Origin: an uncultured Clostridia bacterium
GTDB lineage: Bacteria > Bacillota > Clostridia > Tissierellales > Peptoniphilaceae
Direction: 5' to 3'
Length of the DNA stretch: 10,230 nucleotides
Assembly: GCA_945916025.1 (NCBI GenBank)
Contig: CAMEGD010000048.1
Location: forward strand, 1 to 10,230
In this document: in pieces, positions 1 through 5,120 of the stretch
Layout of the letters: the number at the start of each line of letters is the position of its first letter
Numbering within the stretch: the stretch's first letter is position 1
Notes under the pieces: generated by a model
Databases searched by the model: none
Told to the model about the DNA's origin: nothing
What the model saw: only the letters and a program-made list of their open reading frames with translations
Made by a program: the position numbers and the translations under genes

Positions 1-474
1 GGGTATATGGAAAAATTATTAAGTAAGTCTTTATGTAGGTATAGATACTTTGGGTCTTTTATAACAGTTTCCACAATTTCAATTATTGTATATCAACTAT
101 TAATGGCAGTTACTACCTGGTATGTGGGGAAAAATTTTATTGAAGATATACCTAGTCTTAGAACATTTTTTATAAGTTCTCTTAATTACATTCCTGCTAT
201 AATACTAACTACATCAGCAGGGGTAATATTAATAGGAATTATACCAAAGCTATATTATCTTTCTTACTTTTATTTAGGATATACATTTTTTATTATCTAT
301 ATTGGGAGAATTATAGATTTGCCAGACTTTTTAGAGTTTTTTAGTCCCTTTGGTTATCTTCCTAATTACCCTTTGGAAGATATTGAAATAAGTAAAAACA
401 TATTACTTATTATTACATCCCTAGTCTTTATTCTCATTGGTATGAAAGGATATAGGAATAGAGATTTAAAGTAA
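1..474 (+). CDS. ABC-2 type permease, polyketide-antibiotic exporter-like, C-terminal part (5' end outside window)
   Basis: The frame is open from the first base, so this is the 3' end of a longer gene; the Met at position 7 is probably internal because only six bases precede it and no RBS is visible. About 158 codons remain. The protein is very hydrophobic. Counting from that Met, membrane segments lie near residues 15-36, 56-78, 80-100 and 130-147. The C-terminus carries FFSPFGYLPNYPLEDI followed by a last helix and the ending GMKGYRNRDLK. This matches the pattern I know from the C-terminus of large two-unit ABC permeases annotated as exporters of polyketide antibiotics (SPFxHxPxxP, then a helix, then GxxGxRRRD). 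By family it would form the membrane channel of a drug or lipid exporter whose ATPase should lie upstream. It is separated from nfeD by about 100 bases and looks like a different transcription unit. The family call is fairly good; the substrate is unknown. Confidence 0.7.
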   Translation, partial: GYMEKLLSKSLCRYRYFGSFITVSTISIIVYQLLMAVTTWYVGKNFIEDIPSLRTFFISSLNYIPAIILTTSAGVILIGIIPKLYYLSYFYLGYTFFIIYIGRIIDLPDFLEFFSPFGYLPNYPLEDIEISKNILLIITSLVFILIGMKGYRNRDLK

Positions 475-476
475 GT

Positions 477-506
477 TAATTTAGTTTGCTAAATTATAAA
501 TTTTTT
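477..506 (+). terminator. Weak AT-rich hairpin plus T-run after the permease gene
   Basis: TAATTTAG (477-484) and CTAAATTA (489-496) pair perfectly around a TTTG loop, giving an 8-bp stem with only one G:C pair. Four bases (TAAA) follow and then six T residues at 501-506. It sits three bases after the permease stop codon, as an intrinsic terminator would. The low stem stability and the gap before the T-run make it doubtful, and in AT-rich DNA such a stem can arise by chance. Confidence 0.3.
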
Positions 507-538
507 AACTGTTCTGTTAATATTTCAATTAAATTTTA

Positions 539-547
539 TGATAAAAT
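539..547 (+). promoter_or_regulatory. Candidate extended -10 promoter for nfeD-floA unit
   Basis: TGATAAAAT fits an extended -10 (TG, one base, then TAAAAT, five of six matches to TATAAT). No good -35 is seen; TTAATA at 517-522 is a poor match at a long 19-base spacing. The -10 ends 18 bases before the nfeD Shine-Dalgarno site, a spacing close to those seen upstream of phoH and ybeY. Support is pattern only. Confidence 0.4.
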
Positions 548-565
548 TTATATAAATATATGAGA

Positions 566-582
566 AGGAGGTACTCATGTGA
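566..582 (+). promoter_or_regulatory. nfeD ribosome binding site with ATGTGA start-stop overlap
   Basis: A perfect AGGAGG at 566-571 is followed by ATG at 577-579, whose next codon is TGA (580-582). The last G of that ATG begins the GTG (579-581) that opens the nfeD frame. The ATG is 5 bases and the GTG 7 bases from the Shine-Dalgarno site, so both are usable. The nfeD protein can only begin at the GTG here, because the ATG frame stops at once. Confidence 0.7.
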
Positions 583-1877
583 CAATTAGAAGACTTAAAG
601 GCTCGTTATTAATTTTATTAGCCATAATACTTGCTTTTCCATGTATGACCTTTGCTAGTGAAAATAAGGATGTAGTTTATGTTATTCCCCTAAGGGAAGA
701 GATTACAAAGGCTTCAGAAAGATATGTGAATATATCTATAGAAGAAGCTGAAAGAATGAATGCCAATAAGATAATTATTGAACTTGATACCTATGGCGGT
801 TTAGTAGAATCGGCTGAGAAAATAAAGAATTATTTAATTAAAACAGACTTGGAAACAATTTGTTTTATTAACACCAAGGCTGAATCAGCTGGAGTTTTAA
901 TCGCCCTATCCTGTGATAAGATTGTAATGAGTCCTCATGGTACAATAGGGTCTGCTGAAACTATTCCAAATACAGAGAAGATCTTGTCAATGTGGAAGTC
1001 AATGCTTAGAAGTGCTGCTCAAAATAGTAGCAGGGATCCAGAAATTGCTGAAGCCATGGCAGATGTAGATGTAGTTGTAGATGGAGTCTCTGAAAAGGGA
1101 ACCCTCTTAAACCTTACAGCTGCAGAAGCCTTAGAACTGGGATATTCTGACAAGACTACTTCTAACCTAGACGAAGTCTTAGCCTTTGCTGACTCCCAAG
1201 AGGCAGAAATAAAGGTTATTGAAGAAGACTTTTCCACACGAGTAGCAAAATTTTTATCCCAACAATGGATTTCAAGTCTCTTGTTAGTAATAGGAATTGC
1301 AGCCTTAATTATTGAGTTTTTCATTCCAGGTTTTGGCTTATTTGGAATAATAGGAGCAATTTCATTATTCTTGTTCTTTGGAGCAAATGTCCTAATTGGA
1401 AATGCAAGTTGGTTCTCATTAATGTTTTTCATATTAGGAGCTGTCCTAATTGTAGTTGAACTATTTGTTCCAGGTTTTGGACTACCAGGTATTTCTGGCC
1501 TAATCCTTACAATAATAGGTGTAGCAACTTCAATGCAAACTTTGGAACAGGCATTTACAGCAATATTACTTGCCCTTATAGTTGGAGTTTTATTAATCTA
1601 CTTTATCTTTAAGTTTGGAATGAATAGTAGGACCTTCAAATCTATAACCTTGGATAAATCTATTAGGGGAAATTCTAACCTAGATATTACAAATAAATTG
1701 ATTATAAATATAGGTGACAAGGGTATAAGCTTAAGTGTAATGAGACCTTACGGTTTTGTGGAAATTAATGGTGAAAAGTTTGATGCTACAGCAGAATCAA
1801 ACTTTATTAAATCAAATTCTCCAGTGGAAGTTATTGATATTAAAGGAAACACTATTATAGTAAAGGAGATTAATTAA
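579..1877 (+). CDS. nfeD: NfeD family membrane-bound serine protease (NfeD1b/YqeZ type)
   Basis: This is a 432-residue long-form NfeD protein. Residues 1-26 look like a signal peptide: basic RRLK, a hydrophobic core, and likely cleavage after TFA. Residues 30-205 form a ClpP/S49-like protease domain. The nucleophile is probably Ser103 in AESAG. Lys134 in TEKILS aligns from memory with the catalytic Lys of the archaeal stomatin protease PH1510. GTIGSA (121-126) is also typical. Membrane segments follow at about 231-250, 254-274, 279-298 and 326-346, and the C-terminal OB-fold NfeD domain spans roughly 375-432 (VMRPYGFVEINGEKFDA). IPGFGLFGIIG (249-259) and VPGFGLPGISG (297-307) are near-repeats. 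The GTG start fits the strong RBS and the signal peptide. Members of this family are encoded beside SPFH proteins and act with them in membrane organisation; here floA begins one base after the stop. The family is certain; the protease target is unknown. Confidence 0.93.
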   Translation: MTIRRLKGSLLILLAIILAFPCMTFASENKDVVYVIPLREEITKASERYVNISIEEAERMNANKIIIELDTYGGLVESAEKIKNYLIKTDLETICFINTKAESAGVLIALSCDKIVMSPHGTIGSAETIPNTEKILSMWKSMLRSAAQNSSRDPEIAEAMADVDVVVDGVSEKGTLLNLTAAEALELGYSDKTTSNLDEVLAFADSQEAEIKVIEEDFSTRVAKFLSQQWISSLLLVIGIAALIIEFFIPGFGLFGIIGAISLFLFFGANVLIGNASWFSLMFFILGAVLIVVELFVPGFGLPGISGLILTIIGVATSMQTLEQAFTAILLALIVGVLLIYFIFKFGMNSRTFKSITLDKSIRGNSNLDITNKLIINIGDKGISLSVMRPYGFVEINGEKFDATAESNFIKSNSPVEVIDIKGNTIIVKEIN

Positions 1878-1878
1878 G

Positions 1879-2883
1879 ATGTTTGGATATGAATCGATTT
1901 TAACAATTTTTGGAATATTTCTTATAGGTGTACTGATAATTTTATTCTTTACCTTTATTCCAATTGGACTTTGGGTAACAGCCTTCTTCTCAGGAGTAAG
2001 GATTAAGTTAACTACCCTTGTTGGTATGAGATTGAGAAGGGTAGTTCCTAGTAGGATAGTAAATCCTCTAATCAAGGCTACTAAGGCAGGACTTGACCTT
2101 GATATTGAAGAAATGGAAGCCCACTACCTAGCAGGAGGTAACATTAATACCTTAGTAGACGCACTAATTGCAGCTCAAAGGGCAAATATTCCACTAATTT
2201 TTGAAAGAGCAGCAGCAATAGACTTAGCTGGTAGAAACGTGTTAGAAGCTGTGCAAGTTTCTGTTAACCCAAAGGTTATAGAAACACCTAATATTTCAGC
2301 AGTTGCACAAGATGGTATAGAAGTTATTGTAAAAGCCAGAGTAACTGTAAGGGCAAATATCGACAGATTAGTCGGTGGTGCTGGCGAAGAAACTATAATA
2401 GCTAGGGTAGGTGAGGGTATTGTAACTACAGTAGGTTCATCAAGTTCCTATAAGGGCGTTTTAGAAGACCCAGACAATATTTCTAAGGTAGTATTAAATA
2501 AGGGACTAGATTCAGGTACTGCATTTGAAATCTTATCAATAGACATTGCAGACGTAGATGTAGCTAGAAATATAGGGGCTAAACTTCAAGCTGACCAAGC
2601 TGCAGCTGACAAGAAGATTGCTGAAGCTAAGGCTTCTGAAAGAAGAGCTATGGCCCTTGCTCGTGAACAAGAAATGAAGGCTCAAGTAGTAGAAATGAGA
2701 GCTAAGGTAGTAGAAAGTGAATCTCAAGTACCTCTAGCTTTATCAGAAGCTTTAAGATCTGGTAAAATGGGCGTTATGGATTACTATAATATGAAAAACA
2801 TAATGGCTGATACTGATATGAGAGAGTCAATTTCTAAAATAGATGAAAAGAAGGAAAACAACGACACTACTAAAAACAATTAA
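1879..2883 (+). CDS. floA: Flotillin-like protein FloA (YqfA)
   Basis: The protein has 334 residues, close to the usual FloA length. An N-terminal hydrophobic stretch (about 5-37) forms a membrane hairpin or helix, followed by the conserved GVRIKLTTLVGMRLRRVVP (39-57). The SPFH/band-7 region runs roughly 120-235, with VSVNPKVIETP and RVGEGIVTTVGS as good landmarks. A charged coiled coil of A/E/K/R repeats (about 232-285) is typical of flotillins, and a hydrophilic Lys/Asn-rich tail ends the protein. By family it assembles into membrane foci, influences membrane fluidity and scaffolds protein complexes. The start has AAGGAG at 1863-1868, inside the end of nfeD; only one base separates the nfeD stop from this ATG, so the two are surely co-transcribed. 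Nothing is missing compared with the family. Confidence 0.95.
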   Translation: MFGYESILTIFGIFLIGVLIILFFTFIPIGLWVTAFFSGVRIKLTTLVGMRLRRVVPSRIVNPLIKATKAGLDLDIEEMEAHYLAGGNINTLVDALIAAQRANIPLIFERAAAIDLAGRNVLEAVQVSVNPKVIETPNISAVAQDGIEVIVKARVTVRANIDRLVGGAGEETIIARVGEGIVTTVGSSSSYKGVLEDPDNISKVVLNKGLDSGTAFEILSIDIADVDVARNIGAKLQADQAAADKKIAEAKASERRAMALAREQEMKAQVVEMRAKVVESESQVPLALSEALRSGKMGVMDYYNMKNIMADTDMRESISKIDEKKENNDTTKNN

Positions 2884-2895
2884 GGGATGATATAG

Positions 2896-3495
2896 ATGTT
2901 CGATTTTCTATTAATAGTATTAGGTCTTGTCACCCTCTTTTCTAAAGTTAAAGAAAAAGATAATAAAAAAAGAAAGAAAAAAAGGATTCAAGAATATAGG
3001 GAAACAAATATCGAAAAAAGAGATTTTAATAAGCCTGGAAATTTTCAAAGGCAAAGTCAAAAGAAGTATGGACTAGGAAATATCTTAGATGAGGTTCAAA
3101 AAGCCATAGAAGAAGCAGAAAATAAGTCTAAGGGCATAAAAGATCCTAATCGTGCAAAAGAAATTGTTACTAAAAAAGTTAGTAATAATAATCCTTTTAA
3201 GAAGAATAAACCTAATTATCAGGTCTTAGAAGTGGAAGATAGGACTGAATCTGCAAGGCTACAAGCTCAGACACTAGGGGCAGAAAAGTTAGATGAGTAT
3301 GACAGAAGCCTATATGGAGATGATGAAGATAATCCAATGTTTGACTATAATCTCATTGAATCTGATGATATACTTGATGAGCAACTTGATGATTTTTTTG
3401 AAGACTTAATTAGCGACAATGGCAAGACACTAAATATGAGAGAGGGTATTATATTTAAAGAAATACTAGACAAACCCCTTTCAATGAGAAGATAA
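2896..3495 (+). CDS. Uncharacterised membrane-anchored protein following floA
   Basis: I do not recognise this 199-residue protein as a named family. Residues 2-16 are hydrophobic (FDFLLIVLGLVTLF) and should be a short N-terminal membrane anchor. A very basic stretch follows (18-31, KEKDNKKRKKKR), fitting a cytoplasmic positive-inside flank. The middle (40-115) is hydrophilic and Asn/Lys-rich, probably disordered, with a possible helix at 61-80. Residues 129-172 are strongly acidic (DEYDRSLYGDDEDNP, ESDDILDEQLDDFFED). The last 19 residues (NMREGIIFKEILDKPLSMRR region) look like a compact conserved motif: a hydrophobic helix, EIL, then KPLSMRR. I have an impression of similar C-terminal tails of the type xIIxxEILxxPxxxR in other Firmicutes hypothetical proteins, but cannot confirm it. 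The start is 12 bases after the floA stop behind an AAGGGA site, and a strong terminator follows, so it is the last gene of the nfeD-floA unit. A role with the flotillin/NfeD complex is inference from position. Confidence 0.85.
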   Translation: MFDFLLIVLGLVTLFSKVKEKDNKKRKKKRIQEYRETNIEKRDFNKPGNFQRQSQKKYGLGNILDEVQKAIEEAENKSKGIKDPNRAKEIVTKKVSNNNPFKKNKPNYQVLEVEDRTESARLQAQTLGAEKLDEYDRSLYGDDEDNPMFDYNLIESDDILDEQLDDFFEDLISDNGKTLNMREGIIFKEILDKPLSMRR

Positions 3496-3535
3496 AAATA
3501 TATAGGGGGAGATTTTCTTTCCCTATATATTTTTT
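3494..3535 (+). terminator. Strong intrinsic terminator closing the nfeD-floA unit
   Basis: The 5' arm (3494-3512) and 3' arm (3516-3534) form a 19-bp stem with a TTT loop. It has two G-T wobbles and a GC block (GGG/CCC) in the middle, and ends in a T-run to 3535. The stem begins inside the stop codon of the preceding gene. The long A-run on the 5' side mirrors the T-run, so it could also work on the other strand. Confidence 0.88.
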
Positions 3536-3547
3536 AAAGTTTTGTAG

Positions 3548-3553
3548 TAAAAT
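3548..3553 (+). promoter_or_regulatory. phoH: Candidate -10 for phoH
   Basis: TAAAAT lies between the strong upstream terminator and phoH, in an AT-only stretch. A start site around 3560 would give a leader of about 25 bases to an ATA start at 3585, but only about 7 bases to the TTG at 3567. No convincing -35 is seen. A promoter somewhere here is needed if the terminator works; the exact hexamer is uncertain. Confidence 0.35.
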
Positions 3554-3566
3554 ATATATATCATAT

Positions 3567-4571
3567 TTGAAAAGAGGAAAAAACATAGAATTTAACAAGA
3601 AACTTGACATAAGAATTGAAGATGAAAGACTTATATCTCAATTATATGGAAAACTAGATGAAAACATTAGGTTTATTGAAAACTATTTTAAAACTAGAAT
3701 AAGAATCCATGATGGCTATCTTGTTATTATGGGAAATACTGAAGGAAGTGTCTTGGAAACTGAAAAACTTCTTTCTAGTATACTTAGGGTTTTAGTTAGT
3801 CAAAAGACAATTTCCCTAGGGGATATTCAGTATATGGTGAATCAAAGGGCGACTAATCCAGATCTTGATTTTGCAAATGCCTTTAATGAGCCAATTATTT
3901 ATTCTTCCAGAGGCAAGGTCATTAGACCAAAGACCCTTGGACAAAAAAGATATATAGATGGGATCAGGGACAACAATGTTATCTTTGGTATTGGACCAGC
4001 AGGTACAGGAAAGACATATCTTGCTGTTGCCATGGCTGTTAAGGCTTTTAAAAATAAGGAAGTTGCCAGGATAATATTAACTAGGCCAGCTGTAGAGGCT
4101 GGAGAAAGTTTAGGCTTTCTTCCTGGTGATTTACAAATGAAGGTAGACCCTTATTTGAGGCCACTTTATGATGCTATATTCGATATGTTAGGGGCAGATG
4201 TCTTCTATGATTTACTTGAAAAGAACATAATCGAAGTAGCCCCTCTTGCGTATATGAGGGGAAGGACCTTGGATAATGCATATATCATTCTTGATGAAGC
4301 TCAAAATACAACTAACGAACAGATGAAGATGTTTTTGACTAGACTTGGACATGGTTCTAAGGCAATTATCAATGGAGACATTACACAAATTGACCTAAAA
4401 AAAGGGCAAAAATCTGGTCTAAAGGAAGTTGTTAGGATACTTAAAGATATTCCTAAAATTAAATTTGTACACCTAGATAAGACTGATATAGTAAGACATA
4501 GGTTAGTTCAAAATATTATTGAAGCCTATGAAAAAGATGAGAATAAAAGCAATACTAATAAGGAGTCTTAA
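3567..4571 (+). CDS. phoH: PhoH-like P-loop ATPase (PhoL/YbeZ family)
   Basis: The protein has 334 residues from the TTG at 3567, or 328 from the ATA at 3585, which I favour on RBS evidence; the standard-codon start is kept for the coordinates. An N-terminal KH-like/PhoH-N region (about 12-80) precedes the PhoH ATPase domain. Walker A is GPAGTGKT (143-150). LTRPAVEAGESLGFLPGD (161-178) and the family signature around VDPYLRPLYD follow. Walker B is ILDEAQNTT (241-249), and QMKMFLTRLGHGSK and GDITQIDL are conserved. By family it is a cytoplasmic NTPase linked to RNA metabolism, usually genetically tied to YbeY and 16S rRNA processing. Here terminators stand on both sides, so it appears to be a single-gene unit rather than coupled to ybeY. 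The yqfC/yqfD and yqfF genes that flank it in Bacillus are missing. The C-terminal tail is short, Lys/Asn-rich and probably disordered. Confidence 0.94.
   Translation: MKRGKNIEFNKKLDIRIEDERLISQLYGKLDENIRFIENYFKTRIRIHDGYLVIMGNTEGSVLETEKLLSSILRVLVSQKTISLGDIQYMVNQRATNPDLDFANAFNEPIIYSSRGKVIRPKTLGQKRYIDGIRDNNVIFGIGPAGTGKTYLAVAMAVKAFKNKEVARIILTRPAVEAGESLGFLPGDLQMKVDPYLRPLYDAIFDMLGADVFYDLLEKNIIEVAPLAYMRGRTLDNAYIILDEAQNTTNEQMKMFLTRLGHGSKAIINGDITQIDLKKGQKSGLKEVVRILKDIPKIKFVHLDKTDIVRHRLVQNIIEAYEKDENKSNTNKES
3572..3587 (+). promoter_or_regulatory. phoH: Probable phoH ribosome binding site pointing to an ATA start
   Basis: AAGAGGA (3572-3578) is the only purine-rich Shine-Dalgarno-like site near the phoH 5' end. 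Seven bases after AGAGG is ATA (3585-3587), in the phoH frame. The first permitted standard start in frame, TTG at 3567, lies upstream of this site and has only ATATATATCATA before it. Starting at ATA gives an N-terminus that aligns well with the usual PhoH start. Confidence 0.5.
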
Positions 4572-4589
4572 GGATTCCTTATTTTCTTT
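4557..4589 (+). terminator. Intrinsic terminator after phoH
   Basis: An 11-bp stem is formed by 4557-4567 and 4573-4583, with one G-T wobble and the core AAGGAGTC/GATTCCTT. The loop is TTAAG, and a TTTT-C-TTT tract follows. The phoH stop codon lies in the loop, so the 5' arm is coding sequence. The position and T-rich tail are typical. Confidence 0.75.
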
Positions 4590-4609
4590 ATATGTGTAAA
4601 AGTAGTGAA

Positions 4610-4650
4610 TTATACTTAAATTAATGTTAAAATAGTAATATTAAGTATAA
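4610..4650 (+). repeat. Inverted repeat around the ybeY promoter region
   Basis: TTATACTTAA (4610-4619) is perfectly complementary to TTAAGTATAA (4641-4650). ATTA (4620-4623) and TAAT (4636-4639) can extend the pairing past a one-base bulge at 4640. The inner bases hold the candidate extended -10. It could be an operator or simply chance in AT-rich DNA. Confidence 0.35.
4625..4633 (+). promoter_or_regulatory. ybeY: Candidate extended -10 promoter for ybeY-glyS unit
   Basis: TGTTAAAAT is a TG-n-TAAAAT extended -10, the same form as upstream of nfeD. A start near 4640 would give a leader of about 28 bases to the ATG at 4668. GTGAAT at 4605-4610 is a weak -35 at 17 bases. TATACT at 4611-4616, with TTTATA at 4587-4592, is an alternative pair. 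A promoter is expected because the phoH terminator lies upstream. Confidence 0.42.
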
Positions 4651-4667
4651 ATATTAGGTGACTTTTA

Positions 4668-5120
4668 ATGGTAAATATTATTTTTGATGACCAAGTAAAT
4701 AAGGAAATTATTGTTAACAATGAAGAGATAATTACAAGGGCTATAAATATAGCTTTGGATGTAATGGAAGTAGGAGAAAAAGTAGAAGTTTCTGTATCTC
4801 TTGTAAATGACTCTACCATAAAGGACCTTAACAGGGACTATAGGGGAGTAGACAAGATAACAGATGTTTTATCTTTTCCAATGGATTTTGGTACAGATTT
4901 AGACCTTCCTATTTTAATGCTTGGGGATGTGGTTATAAACCTGGATAAGGTAAAGGACCAAGCCCTTGAATTTGGACATTCTGAGGAAAGGGAACTTTCT
5001 TATTTAACTGTTCATTCTATTTTACATTTACTTGGATACGATCATATTGAAGATGAAGATAGACTTTTAATGAGGGAAAAAGAAAAGGAAATAATGAAAG
5101 AGCTTGGTGTTTTAAAATGA
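4668..5120 (+). CDS. ybeY: Endoribonuclease YbeY (rRNA maturation)
   Basis: The 150-residue length is normal for the family. The zinc site HSILHLLGYDH (116-126) supplies His116, His120 and His126 in the H-x3-H-x5-H pattern. The conserved LNRDYRGVDKITDVLSFPM segment (54-72) contains the invariant Arg59 and the substrate cleft. GDVVI (86-90) is also typical. By family it is a metal-dependent single-strand RNase needed for 16S rRNA 3' end maturation and ribosome quality control, working with Era and PhoH-like proteins, both encoded close by. The ATG has an AGGTGA site at 4656-4661, six bases upstream. The stop overlaps the next start as ATGA (5117-5120), implying translational coupling to dgkA. 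Confidence 0.96.
   Translation: MVNIIFDDQVNKEIIVNNEEIITRAINIALDVMEVGEKVEVSVSLVNDSTIKDLNRDYRGVDKITDVLSFPMDFGTDLDLPILMLGDVVINLDKVKDQALEFGHSEERELSYLTVHSILHLLGYDHIEDEDRLLMREKEKEIMKELGVLK

Noticed and set aside
7..474. A complete 155-residue membrane protein starting at position 7
   Set aside because: The frame continues upstream to the window edge and the C-terminus matches a much larger ABC-2 permease, so a partial gene is more likely.
475..578. Riboswitch or small RNA in the gap before nfeD
   Set aside because: It is only about 100 bases, very AT-rich, with a single weak hairpin and no conserved riboswitch-like core that I can recognise.
1019..1432. Antisense open frame of 137 codons within nfeD
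   Set aside because: It lies wholly opposite a strongly conserved coding region and its translation has no family-like features.
1812..2727. Antisense open frames opposite floA (1812-2075 and 2536-2727)
   Set aside because: Both are shadows of floA. The second is a product of the EA/KA repeat region, and neither gives a plausible protein.
3553..3560. TATATATA run before phoH as a possible simple repeat or hairpin
   Set aside because: It is only a few units long and expected in an AT-rich promoter region.
4616..4819. Minus-strand frame overlapping the ybeY promoter and 5' end
   Set aside because: Most of it is opposite ybeY; no RBS or recognisable protein.
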